Origin: DAIMFL01 sp964372215
GTDB lineage: Bacteria; Pseudomonadota; Alphaproteobacteria; Dongiales; Dongiaceae
NCBI GenBank assembly: GCA_964372215.1
Contig: CAYJQC010000026.1
Span: forward strand, 1-59,059
Length of the DNA: 59,059 nt
Direction of reading: 5' to 3'
Shown here: one piece after another, positions 37,427-49,014 of the stretch
How positions within the stretch are numbered: position 1 is the first letter of the stretch
Layout: each line of letters opens with the position of its first letter
Translations under genes and position numbers: made by a program
Notes under the pieces: generated by a model
Databases searched by the model: none
What the model saw: the letters and a program-made list of their open reading frames with translations, nothing else
What the model was told of the DNA's origin: nothing

Positions 37427-39400
37427 TCAGGCGAGGCCCCGCCGCTCCCGCGCGCGCCGGCTGGCGGCGCTGATCAGGCGGTCGGCGACGATGCCGATGA
37501 AGGCGACGGTCAGTCCGGCGACGATGCCGCGCCCGGCATCGGCCTTGGCCAGCGAGATGAAGACCTCCTGGCCCAGGTCGCGGGTGCCGATCATGGCGGC
37601 GATGATGTCCATGGCGATCGCCAGCATGACCACCTGGTTGATGCCGAGCATGATCTCCGGCAGGGCGAGCGGTATCTGCACCCGCCACAGCAGCTGGCTG
37701 CGGGTGCAGCCGGACACCTTGGCCGCCTCGACCATCTCGGCCGGCACCTGGCGGATGCCGTGGTTGGTGTAGCGGATCGCCGGGGTGATGGCGTAGAGGA
37801 TGATCCCGATCATCGCCGACACGTCGCCGACCCGGAACAGCATGACCGCGGGAATCAGATACACGAAGGCCGGAATGGTCTGCAGCGTGTCGACGATCAC
37901 CGTCAGGATCCGGTCGGCGGTATCGTTGCGCGCGGCCAGGACGCCGAGCGGAATGCCGATGGCGCAGGCGACGATGGTGGAAAAGCCGACCAGGTAGACG
38001 GTGATGATGGTTTTTTCCCACAGCCCGGTAACCGCGGCGAAGAGGGTCAGCAGCGATACCAGCAGCGCCAGCCGCCAGCCGCCGAGCTGATAGCCGGCGA
38101 GGCCCAGAAGGGCGACGACAGCCGCCCAGGGTAGGCCGAGCAGAAGGCCTTTCAGCGGATTCAGCACGTAGACGAGCAACTGCGTGCGGAACCATTCGAT
38201 GTAGTCGAAGAAGGTTACGGTGATCCACTTCATCAAGCCGTCCCACATCGGCGCCGTGGTGATGGTGACCGAGCGCGGCAGGACGTGGAGCACCGGCAAG
38301 AACACGCTCAGTACGGTGGTGACGGCCAGAATGCCGAGCGCCAGGACCAGATAGGGATGGTTCCGCAGGAAGCCTCGGTCGGGCACATGCGGGGCCGGCT
38401 TCCGGTGGGCGGCCGCCTGGCTCAGGCGGTCGAGCGCGATCGCCATCAGGACGATCGCCATACCGGCCTCGAAGGAAACGCCGACCTTGAGCGCGCGCAG
38501 CGCCAGCAGCACGTCGTAGCCGAGGCCCCCGGCCCCAATCATCGAGGCGATGATCACCATGTTGAGCGTCATCATGATGACCTGGTTGACGCCGACCATG
38601 AGCAGCGGCCGCGCCGAGGGCACCAGCACGCGCCACAGATGCTGCTGGCGGGTGCAACCGGCCATGTGGCCGAACTCGCGGATCTCGTGCGGCACCTGGC
38701 CGAGGGCGAGGGTGGTGGCGCGCACCATCGGCGGCACGGCGTAGACCAGGGTCGCAAGCATCGCCGAAACCGGATTGTTGCCGATCAGCATCAGCATCGG
38801 CAGTAGATAGGCGAAGGCCGGCATCGCCTGCGCCAGGTCGAGGGCCGGCACGATCACCGCGCGGTTGAAGCGCGGCGAGCGATAGCCGGCGATGCCGATC
38901 AACAGGCCGATGCCGACGCCCAGCGGTACGCAGATCACGATCAGCGCCAGTGTCGTCATGGCGCTGTCCCACTGGCCGAACACCGCGAGATACAGGAAGC
39001 ACGCGCCGACCAGCAGCGCGAGGCGCCGCCCGCCATACACGTAGCCCAGGATGGCGGCTGTCGCAGTGACCCCGACCCAGGACAGGCGCGGCAAGACCGG
39101 CGCATCCTGGGCCGCGCCCAGCTTGAAGTCGCGGCTGAGCAGGTCGAGGGCGAAATCGATCGGGAACTCGAGCACCGCACTGATTGCGCGGGTGAAGTCG
39201 AACACCACGCTGATCACCCAGCGCACGATCAGGCTCACCCACTTGGCGAGCGGCATTTCCCAGCCCCTGGGATAGACGTCGAGCCAGCCGATGTCCGAAA
39301 GCGCGACGAGCGCGGTGACGACGAAGGCCGCGAGCCAGATCCAGCGCCAGGGCGAGGCCGCTCGGCCATCGCTCCCGGTGCCGACGACGACTGCGGTCAT
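37427..39400 (-). CDS. Fused double-domain betaine-type ABC permease (ProW-ProW)
   Basis: The 657-residue protein contains two BPD_transp_1 domains in tandem, about residues 145-345 and 460-645, each with its own coupling loop: GCTRQQHLWRVLVPSARPL and GCTRSQLLWRVQIPLALPE. ProW of E. coli has one such domain and works as a dimer, so this is a fused dimer equivalent. Roughly a dozen transmembrane segments are predicted. It starts by ATGA overlap with the ATPase gene and is followed by the kinase gene after 8 bp. Confidence 0.92.
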   Translation of the reverse strand: MTAVVVGTGSDGRAASPWRWIWLAAFVVTALVALSDIGWLDVYPRGWEMPLAKWVSLIVRWVISVVFDFTRAISAVLEFPIDFALDLLSRDFKLGAAQDAPVLPRLSWVGVTATAAILGYVYGGRRLALLVGACFLYLAVFGQWDSAMTTLALIVICVPLGVGIGLLIGIAGYRSPRFNRAVIVPALDLAQAMPAFAYLLPMLMLIGNNPVSAMLATLVYAVPPMVRATTLALGQVPHEIREFGHMAGCTRQQHLWRVLVPSARPLLMVGVNQVIMMTLNMVIIASMIGAGGLGYDVLLALRALKVGVSFEAGMAIVLMAIALDRLSQAAAHRKPAPHVPDRGFLRNHPYLVLALGILAVTTVLSVFLPVLHVLPRSVTITTAPMWDGLMKWITVTFFDYIEWFRTQLLVYVLNPLKGLLLGLPWAAVVALLGLAGYQLGGWRLALLVSLLTLFAAVTGLWEKTIITVYLVGFSTIVACAIGIPLGVLAARNDTADRILTVIVDTLQTIPAFVYLIPAVMLFRVGDVSAMIGIILYAITPAIRYTNHGIRQVPAEMVEAAKVSGCTRSQLLWRVQIPLALPEIMLGINQVVMLAIAMDIIAAMIGTRDLGQEVFISLAKADAGRGIVAGLTVAFIGIVADRLISAASRRARERRGLA

Positions 39401-40518
39401 TGCGCCCGGCTCCGCCCGGCCAGGATGTCGATCACATCGTCGCGCTGGATCTGGCCGATGACGGCGCCGCCGCCGTCGACCACGGCGAAAGGCCTGGTGT
39501 CGCCGACGATCTCGGCGGCGAACACCGCGACTCGCGCGTCGGCCCGGACCCTGCCGCCATGCGCGGTGGCGGGCGGGGCGGGGCGCATCACCGCCCCGGC
39601 GGAGATCAACTTTGCGTGCTGAACGTCGCGCGTGAACTCCGCCACGTAGTCGGTTGCCGGGCGCACCACAAGTTCCTCGGGTGTGCCGACCTGGATGATC
39701 TGGCCGTCCTTCATGATGGCGATGCGATCGGCGAGGCGGATCGCCTCGTCGAAATCATGGGTGATGAAGACGATGGTCTTGTGCAGCACGTTCTGCAGCC
39801 GGATGAACTCGTCCTGCATCTCGCGCCGGATCAACGGATCGAGGGCCGAGAACGGCTCGTCGAGGAACCAGATTTCGGGCTCGCCGGCAAGGCTGCGGGC
39901 GATGCCGACGCGCTGCTGCTGGCCGCCCGAGAGCTGGCGCGGGAAGTTGAGCTCGCGGCCCTGCAGCCCGACCAGCTCGATCACCTCGTGGGCGCGCTTG
40001 CTGCGTTGCGCCTTGGGCACGCCCTGGACGGCGAGCGGGAAGGCGACGTTGTCGAGCACGGTCAGGTGCGGCAGCAACGCGAAATGCTGGAACACCATGC
40101 CGATCTTGTGGCGGCGCAGGTCGATCAGCTCGCGCTCGCTCGCCTTCAGCAGGTCGCGTCCCTCGAACATGACCTCGCCGGCGGTCGGCTCGATCAACCG
40201 CGACAGGCAGCGCACCAGGGTCGACTTGCCGGAGCCCGACAGCCCCATGACGATGAAGATCTCGCCCTGGTACACGTCGAGGCTGGCGCGACGCACGGCG
40301 CCGATCAGCCCGGCGTCGAGCAGATCCTCGCTGCTGGCGTCGTCGCGGCCGCGCATGAAATCGTCGGCGCCGCGGCCGAAGACCTTCCAGACATTGCGGC
40401 AGGCGAGCGTGACCGGGCGCTGATTCGCTGCCGGACGGGAGAATCCCCCGGGCCCCTGGGCGGGAGAGGAGGGCTGCGGCGGCATGCTGGTGCTCTGTCG
40501 GTGAGTGGCGGTGGTCAT
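39397..40518 (-). CDS. Glycine betaine/choline-type ABC transporter ATPase (ProV-like)
   Basis: The protein is about 373 residues. Walker A GLSGSGKST lies at 92-100, the signature is LSGGQQQRVGIARSL and Walker B is IWFLDEPFSALD. A C-terminal CBS-like segment (FAVVDGGGAVIGQIQRDDVI) marks the ProV/OpuAA group, where CBS domains sense ionic strength. The N-terminus is uncertain: MTTATHRQ at 40518 and MPPQPSS at 40485 are both possible and neither has a good Shine-Dalgarno sequence. A 172-bp gap containing a strong hairpin separates it from the binding-protein gene. Confidence 0.92.
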   Translation of the reverse strand: MTTATHRQSTSMPPQPSSPAQGPGGFSRPAANQRPVTLACRNVWKVFGRGADDFMRGRDDASSEDLLDAGLIGAVRRASLDVYQGEIFIVMGLSGSGKSTLVRCLSRLIEPTAGEVMFEGRDLLKASERELIDLRRHKIGMVFQHFALLPHLTVLDNVAFPLAVQGVPKAQRSKRAHEVIELVGLQGRELNFPRQLSGGQQQRVGIARSLAGEPEIWFLDEPFSALDPLIRREMQDEFIRLQNVLHKTIVFITHDFDEAIRLADRIAIMKDGQIIQVGTPEELVVRPATDYVAEFTRDVQHAKLISAGAVMRPAPPATAHGGRVRADARVAVFAAEIVGDTRPFAVVDGGGAVIGQIQRDDVIDILAGRSRAQ

Positions 40519-40608
40519 CCGGCGGGCGAGGCTCCGGTCGCGTGGGGCTTCTGGATGGGCGGTGCAACATCCGGTGGCGCTACGTCCGGCTTCCGGCATA
40601 TCGGACGC

Positions 40609-40640
40609 GGAACGGGCGGAAGCTGCCTTCCACCCGTTCC
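40609..40640 (-). ncRNA. Intercistronic stem-loop between binding-protein and ATPase genes
   Basis: On the minus strand, GGAACGGGTGGAAG pairs with CTTCCGCCCGTTCC around a 4-nt GCAG loop: a 14-bp stem with one wobble pair. It sits about 50 nt after the binding-protein stop codon and about 90 nt before the ATPase start. Such elements usually protect the upstream mRNA from 3' decay or cause partial termination, giving an excess of binding protein over transporter. Confidence 0.65.
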
Positions 40641-40690
40641 CGATCCGTCAGCCGAAGGCGCAGCGCCTCAGGCGATCGTCACGCGCCGTC

Positions 40691-41665
40691 CTATTCGGCC
40701 CACTTCTTCCAGGTCGCCTCGTTCTCGGCGACCCATTGGGCGGCGACGTCCTCGATGGTCTGGTTCTCCAGATCGACCTGGCCGCCGAGCAGGCCCAGCC
40801 CCTTGGCGTCGATGCTGTAGTTCTTCGCCACCTTGTACGCCACCGGCCACTTGTCCTTCATGCCGGCCCAGCCGTACTTCCAGATCTCGCCGAACGGCTT
40901 GCCGCAGTCATAGGCCATGTCGGGATTGATGCCCCAGGCCGGGTCCGTGTAGCACTCCGGCGTGTATTCCGGGAACTCGACCCACTCGCCGTCGTACTTC
41001 GCCGGTGCCCAGTGCGGCGAATAGATCCACAGCATGATTGGCGCCTGGCGCGAATAGGCGGACTCGAGCTCGGCGAACATCGCCGCGTCGGTGCCGGCAT
41101 GGACGACCTGGAACGGCAGGCCGAGCGCCTGGACCCGCTCGTCGTCGAAGCCTTCCCAGGTCACGGGACCGCCGAGATAGCGGCCCTCGGGCGCGGTGTC
41201 GGGGGTCGAGAACGCCTCGGCGCAGGCCGGATCCTTCAGCGCCTCCCAATTGGGCAGGCCCGGGCACTTCTCCTTCATGTACAGCGGATACCACCACTCC
41301 TCCTTGGCCTTGGGGCCGAGGGCGCCGAGACGCTCGGTCTTGCCGGTCTCGTCGGAGGCCTTCATCGCTTCGCCGGCGGTGGTGTCCCAGTACTCCATCG
41401 CCACCGTGATGTCGCCGGTGGTCAGGCCGGTGGTCAGGCTCGACAGGTAATCGGCGGTCACATACTCGACGTTGTAGCCGAGCTTGGTCAGGATATCGCC
41501 CAGGATATGGGCGTTGATGTTGACGCTGGTCCAGTCGAACAGCGCGATCTTGATCGGGTCGGTCGATTCCGGCGCCTGCGCGGCCGCCGGCATCGCCGGG
41601 CCGCCGGCCGCGAGCGCCAGCGAGATCGCGCTGGCGCCGGCAAGGGTCCTGAAGCCTTTCACCAT
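40691..41665 (-). CDS. Glycine betaine/choline-type substrate-binding protein (ProX/OpuAC-like)
   Basis: The 324-residue periplasmic protein has a signal peptide (residues 1 to about 29, ending AMPAAAQA) and an OpuAC domain (IKIALFDWTSVNINAHILGD). It contains many tryptophans and tyrosines, as expected for an aromatic box that holds a quaternary ammonium group. The start MVKGFRT is supported by GGGAGA 7 nt upstream; longer open frames run through the promoter. It is the first gene of the six-gene block that continues to the PMH-type hydrolase. The 178 bp upstream contain the palindrome CCAATTGG near the acyl-CoA dehydrogenase stop, a possible operator. Confidence 0.92.
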   Translation of the reverse strand: MVKGFRTLAGASAISLALAAGGPAMPAAAQAPESTDPIKIALFDWTSVNINAHILGDILTKLGYNVEYVTADYLSSLTTGLTTGDITVAMEYWDTTAGEAMKASDETGKTERLGALGPKAKEEWWYPLYMKEKCPGLPNWEALKDPACAEAFSTPDTAPEGRYLGGPVTWEGFDDERVQALGLPFQVVHAGTDAAMFAELESAYSRQAPIMLWIYSPHWAPAKYDGEWVEFPEYTPECYTDPAWGINPDMAYDCGKPFGEIWKYGWAGMKDKWPVAYKVAKNYSIDAKGLGLLGGQVDLENQTIEDVAAQWVAENEATWKKWAE

Positions 41666-41843
41666 GTCGATGTCTCCCTCGTTTTTCTTTGGATGCATCC
41701 CCGTCGGCACCGGTCGCTCCCGCGTCGGACGATGGGACCGCCATGTGCTCATTGGTCGCAGCATGAAAGCCTGGATCGTGCGGACGTGCAAGACCGATGA
41801 GCCGCCGCACCGGCCCGGCGGCCGGCCAAATCAGCCAATTGGT

Positions 41844-43670
41844 CTAATGGTGGTCGAGGCCGAACAGCTCCGGCGTGAAGGCGAGGGCGCCGTCGGCGCC
41901 ATCGGTCACCTGGACCGCGAGACCGGGGGCGGCGGGCAGCAGGTTGTCGGCGAAGAATCGCGCCGCGGCGATCTTGCCGTCGAGGGTCCGGCGGTCGATA
42001 CCCTCCGCCGCCTGTGCCAGGAGCCGCGCCGCGGCGAGCGCCTGGCGGGCCGATGCGGCGCCCCCGGCGGTCAGGCCGAACAGCGCCAGATAGGGCGAGG
42101 CGCCGGCCAGCGCTAGGTCGACGTCTTGCGGGAAGGTCGCCAGCAGCCAGTCGGTGGCGCGCGCCAGCTCGCGCGCCGCCGCGGCCAGTCGCCGGCCGAT
42201 CCCGGCGCAGGCTGTGCCCTGGGCCGCGAGTTCGGCGACGACCGCGTCGATCTCGGCCAGATAGGCGCGTGCCGCGGCACCGCCGTCGCGCATCAGCTTG
42301 CGTCCGACCAGGTCGTTCGCCTGGATGCCGTTGGTGCCTTCGTAGATCGGCGCGATGCGGGCGTCGCGCAGGTGCTGCGCGGCGCCGGTCACCTCGATGA
42401 AGCCCGCGCCGCCATGAATCTGCACGCCGAGCGAGGCGATGGCCACGCCCTGATCGGTGCACCACGCCTTGACCACGGGAATCAGCAGGTCGATGCGCGC
42501 CTGGTGCGCGGCGCGGGTGGCCGGGTCGGGATGCCGTTTGGCCATGTCCAGGCAGGCCGCGGCGTCGTAGACCAGGCCGCGCATGGCGTCGATGGTCGCC
42601 TTCATGGTCATCAGCATGCGGCGCACGTCGGGATGGCGGACGATGGCGACCGCGCCGGGCTCGCTTCTGCCCGCCGCCCGGCTCTGGACGCGTTCGGCCG
42701 CATAGGCGCCGGCCGCCTGGTAGGCGCGCTCGGCGATCGCCAGCCCCTGCACGCCGACCGAGAGCCGCGCGTTGTTCATCATCGTGAACATGTACTCGAT
42801 GCCGCGATTCTCTTCGCCCACGAGATAGCCGACCGCACCGTCGTTCTCGCCGTAGGACATGACGCAAGTCGGGCTGGCGTTGATGCCGAGCTTGTGCTCC
42901 AGCGACAGGCAGCGCAGGTCGTTGCGCTTGCCGGGCCGTCCCTCCGCGTCGGGCAGGTGCTTCGGCACGATGTACAGCGAGATGCCCTTGACGCCCGGCG
43001 GGCCGTCGGGACTGCGCGCCAGCACCATGTGCACGATGTTCTCGGCAAAATCGTGCTCGCCATAGGTGATGAAGATCTTCTGGCCGCTGATGCGATAGCC
43101 GTCGCTGCCATCGCTCTCCTTGGCGTGCACCGCGCGGGTGCGGATCGCGCCGAGATCGGTGCCGGCCTGCGGCTCGGTCAGGTTCATCGTGCCGGTCCAG
43201 CGGCCCTCGACCAGCGGGGCCAGATAGCGCCGCTTCTGGTCGTCGCTGCCATGCACCTGCAGCAGTTCGACCGCGCCCTGGGTCAGCAGCGGGCACAGCG
43301 CGAACGACATGTTGGCGGCGTTCCACATCTCCTGCAGCGCGATGGCGATGGTCCACGGCAGGCCCTGGCCGCCGTGGTCGGGATCGAACGGCACCGCGTT
43401 CCAGCCGCCCTCGACAAAGCGGTGATAGGCGTCGGCGAATCCGGCCGGGGTCCGTACCACGCCGTTCTCCAGCCGGCTGCCTTCGCGGTCGCCCGGCTGG
43501 TTGAGCGGCGCCAGCACGCCGCCGGCGAGCTTGCCGGCCTCCTCGAGGATCTGCGCCACCAGGTCGGGCGTCGCCTCGCCATATCCGGGCAGGGCGGCGA
43601 CTTCGCCCAGGCGGGCGATCTCCTCGATCACGAAGCCCATGTCCCGGATCGGTGCCTGATATGCGCTCAT
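41844..43670 (-). CDS. Acyl-CoA dehydrogenase (large type, about 600 residues)
   Basis: The 608-residue flavoprotein contains the N, middle and C-terminal acyl-CoA dehydrogenase domains plus the additional C-terminal domain of the large-type group. The catalytic glutamate is in IYEGTNGIQ, and the middle-domain signature is MNLTEPQAGTDLGAI. It would oxidise an acyl-CoA to the trans-2-enoyl-CoA with electron-transfer flavoprotein as acceptor. The start begins MSAYQAPIRDMGFVI, with GGGAGG upstream. No other beta-oxidation gene is adjacent, and chain-length preference cannot be read. Confidence 0.94.
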   Translation of the reverse strand: MSAYQAPIRDMGFVIEEIARLGEVAALPGYGEATPDLVAQILEEAGKLAGGVLAPLNQPGDREGSRLENGVVRTPAGFADAYHRFVEGGWNAVPFDPDHGGQGLPWTIAIALQEMWNAANMSFALCPLLTQGAVELLQVHGSDDQKRRYLAPLVEGRWTGTMNLTEPQAGTDLGAIRTRAVHAKESDGSDGYRISGQKIFITYGEHDFAENIVHMVLARSPDGPPGVKGISLYIVPKHLPDAEGRPGKRNDLRCLSLEHKLGINASPTCVMSYGENDGAVGYLVGEENRGIEYMFTMMNNARLSVGVQGLAIAERAYQAAGAYAAERVQSRAAGRSEPGAVAIVRHPDVRRMLMTMKATIDAMRGLVYDAAACLDMAKRHPDPATRAAHQARIDLLIPVVKAWCTDQGVAIASLGVQIHGGAGFIEVTGAAQHLRDARIAPIYEGTNGIQANDLVGRKLMRDGGAAARAYLAEIDAVVAELAAQGTACAGIGRRLAAAARELARATDWLLATFPQDVDLALAGASPYLALFGLTAGGAASARQALAAARLLAQAAEGIDRRTLDGKIAAARFFADNLLPAAPGLAVQVTDGADGALAFTPELFGLDHH

Positions 43671-43779
43671 CGTCGAAGCTGCCTCCCTCTGGCGGGCCGG
43701 CATGCTAGCATTCGCGGTGTCGCCTTCCCAGCCGCTCCGGACCGGCGGCAGACCCATGCCAGTCGAGAGGAAAGCATCG

Positions 43780-44298
43780 ATGCTCGCGCGCGCCGCATTC
43801 GCCGTCGCCCTTGCCACTGCGACCATTGCAGCCACCCCGGTTCGGGCCGGTCCGGACGAGATCGTCGCCGCGCTGAAGGGCACCCCCGCGACCTTGTTCG
43901 ATCTCGGCCTGGCACGGCTCGAGGCCTATGTCGCCGCCGACGGCATGGCCGGCGGCTACGGCGCCTTCGTGCATTATCAGGACCGCGAGATCCTGGTGTT
44001 TGCCGGCGACATCGACGCCGCCGGCGACGAGGCCGCGGCGCGCGCCTTGATCCAGCGGCTGAAACGCCTGGCCGATGTCGATCCGGTGACCGGCGAGCCG
44101 AACCAGCCGGCCTCGGCCTTCGCGTCGATGTTGTCCTTTCCGACCCGCGTCGACGAATACACGGTCGATGGCACCTACATGGAGACCCTCGATTCGATGT
44201 TCCGGCTGAAGGCGTCGCTCGGTGTCGCCGGCAATGGCGACGCGGTGGTGTGCTCGAGCAAGCTGCTGTCTCCGGACGTGGTCTGCGTGCGGGAGTAG
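43780..44298 (+). CDS. Secreted protein of unknown function
   Basis: The 172-residue product has a signal peptide (MLARAAFAVALATATIAATP, cleavage probably after VRAG or RA) and a mature domain of about 150 residues with two late cysteines (VVCSSKLLSPDVVCVRE) that may form a disulfide. I do not recognise the family. GAGAGG lies 9 nt before the chosen ATG, and the longer open frame would place residues in front of the signal peptide. It is divergent from the acyl-CoA dehydrogenase gene. Confidence 0.72.
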   Translation: MLARAAFAVALATATIAATPVRAGPDEIVAALKGTPATLFDLGLARLEAYVAADGMAGGYGAFVHYQDREILVFAGDIDAAGDEAAARALIQRLKRLADVDPVTGEPNQPASAFASMLSFPTRVDEYTVDGTYMETLDSMFRLKASLGVAGNGDAVVCSSKLLSPDVVCVRE

Positions 44299-44346
44299 CC
44301 GGGGGCTCGCCGGCTGGAGCGTGCTCCGATCGGACCTGCTCGGTTC

Positions 44347-44406
44347 GATCGGTGAATCGTGCCCTACTCGATCGAAGGAAGGGTACGATTCACCGATCAG
44401 GTTGAG

Positions 44407-44428
<22 letters not shown>
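44347..44428. repeat. Palindromic element with three mutually pairing arms
   Basis: Arm A (44347-44365) and arm B (44380-44398) form a 19-bp stem with one mismatch around a 14-nt loop. Arm B extended to 44405 also pairs with arm C (44407-44428), with AGGTTGA-G-TCAACCT as its tip. A-B and B-C cannot form at once. The element lies between convergent genes and arm C overlaps the 3' end of the TsaC/Sua5 gene. It is probably a bidirectional terminator or a REP-like intergenic repeat. Confidence 0.7.
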
Positions 44429-45405
<977 letters not shown>

Positions 45406-45481
45406 GGCAGCGGGCTTTACCATGCCGTCAGGGGTGTGACAAAGCGGGAGCGGGGAAAGTTGCGGTATCCGCGCATAGCGG

Positions 45482-45511
45482 CGGAGCCGCCGACGATGTC
45501 GGGCGGCTCCG
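45482..45511. other. Hairpins in the cysQ-tsaC gap
   Basis: CGGAGCCGCC and GGCGGCTCCG form a perfect 10-bp stem with a 10-nt loop. A second hairpin, GCCGCAA/TTGCGGC (45568-45585), and a third, CGGCCCG/CGGGCCG (45659-45678, just past the cysQ stop), lie in the same 282-bp gap. Together they probably end the cysQ transcript before the TsaC/Sua5 gene. None has a long U-tract. Confidence 0.45.
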
Positions 45512-45687
45512 TCTGTCATCATTGTCTAGGCTCGGCCCATCCGCGGCATGATGCCGAACCGAGAGTCGCCGCAACGATTTGCGGCGGCTGAGGAAGTGGC
45601 CGGAGAACCGACCACAGCGAAAAAATCCTGCGCCTGTATGCGCGGCGAGTCAATACTGCGGCCCGCGGCACCGGGCCGCGCCGGCAC

Positions 45688-46494
45688 TCAGCGCGCGCGA
45701 CCGCGCGCGATGAAATTCGGGTTCTCGAAGCCCGGCTTGCCGTACAGCAACTCGCCGCCGTCGACCGTGGTGATGCTGCCGCCGGCGCTCGCCAGCACCG
45801 CATGGGCGGCGGCGGTGTCCCATTCCATGGTGCGGCCGAAGCGCGGATAGAGATCGGCGGCGCCCTCGGCGATCAGGCAGAACTTGAGCGAACTGCCGGC
45901 GCGGATCCGGCCGGCGACACGCTGGGTCGCCAGATAGGCGTCGAGCGCATCGGCGCTGCCGTGCGACCGGCTGGCCAGGACGATGGCGCCGTCGGCGGGC
46001 TGCACGCGCGCGGTGATCGGCTGCGGCGCGCGCTCGCCCTCCTGCCGGGTGGCGCGTCTCGGGCCGGCGCCGACATAGGTGACGTCCCGCGGCGGCACGT
46101 GCACCACGCCGATGGTCGCGCGCTCGCCCTCGATCAGCCCGATGTTGACGGTGAACTCGCCGCTGCCGCTCAGGAACTCCCGCGTGCCATCGAGCGGATC
46201 GACCAGCCAGAAGCGTCGGCCCGCGGTGCCGGCGCCAATCTCGGGCACGTGCCCGCGCGCCGCCGCCTCCTCCGAGACCGCCGGAATGTCGGGGGTGAGG
46301 TCGCGCAGCGCAGCGACGATCAGCGCATCGGCCACTTCGTCGGCGGCGGTGACCGGCGTCGCATCGGCCTTTGTCCGCACCGCCGGATTGTTGCCGTAGT
46401 ACGCCATGATCTTCTCGCCCGCCGCGCAGGCGATGCGGCGCAACTCGGCGAGGAGCCTGGGGTCGTCGGCTGGACTGGCCATGGGCGCGGGCAT
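45688..46494 (-). CDS. cysQ: 3'(2'),5'-bisphosphate nucleotidase, CysQ-like (inositol monophosphatase superfamily)
   Basis: The 268-residue metal-dependent phosphatase carries WLVDPLDGTREF with the metal-binding aspartates, preceded by SEEAAARG with the conserved glutamate and followed by the C-terminal MEWDTAAAHAVL. These are CysQ features rather than SuhB ones. CysQ removes the 3' phosphate from PAP, the toxic by-product of sulfate activation. An alternative start at residue 5 is possible. It is monocistronic on the minus strand. Confidence 0.9.
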   Translation of the reverse strand: MPAPMASPADDPRLLAELRRIACAAGEKIMAYYGNNPAVRTKADATPVTAADEVADALIVAALRDLTPDIPAVSEEAAARGHVPEIGAGTAGRRFWLVDPLDGTREFLSGSGEFTVNIGLIEGERATIGVVHVPPRDVTYVGAGPRRATRQEGERAPQPITARVQPADGAIVLASRSHGSADALDAYLATQRVAGRIRAGSSLKFCLIAEGAADLYPRFGRTMEWDTAAAHAVLASAGGSITTVDGGELLYGKPGFENPNFIARGRAR

Positions 46495-46790
46495 CTGAGG
46501 GCGGGTTGCGGGGCGGCTCGGCCGGACGGCGGCGCGACCCGAGGGCGAGGCGGCGCATCATAGGGGGCTGGCTAGGAGCCTCCAATCCGATTCTGGTACT
46601 GAATTGTTCGTGAAATGCCAAAGGGCTCAGTGGAGCTGCCCTGCCGGCATCGAATGACCGAATGGATTCAACGGTGTATTGTTATCAATACTCAATGATG
46701 TAGAGTGAATTCGAAGTCTTGGCCCGATGCGGCCTGGACGCCGCGCGCTTGGATTTGGAGGAGGAAGGACAGGCCACGGCCTGCCACGTC
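46495..46790. other. Divergent intergenic region, cysQ / hybrid kinase
   Basis: These 296 bp are AT-rich toward the kinase. An inverted repeat, TATTG-TTAT-CAATA, lies at 46677-46690 and could be an operator. A strong GGAGGAGGAAGG lies at about 46757-46768 but is 22 nt before the first in-frame ATG, with no ordinary start codon at proper spacing, so the kinase start remains open. Confidence 0.45.
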
Positions 46791-48959
<2,169 letters not shown>

Positions 48960-49014
48960 GCCACGGGGTGGCGCGCTCCGGCGATGTTGTCTGCGACTTT
49001 GTCCCGGTCGATTG

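Noticed and set aside
36537..39242. 901-residue version of the kinase-like gene
   Set aside because: The upstream part is an alternate frame of the double permease and is arginine-rich nonsense; MNAPSPIERV fits the family.
43702..43779. 26-residue N-terminal extension of the secreted protein
   Set aside because: It would place a hydrophilic segment before an otherwise normal signal peptide, and the internal ATG has the better Shine-Dalgarno sequence.
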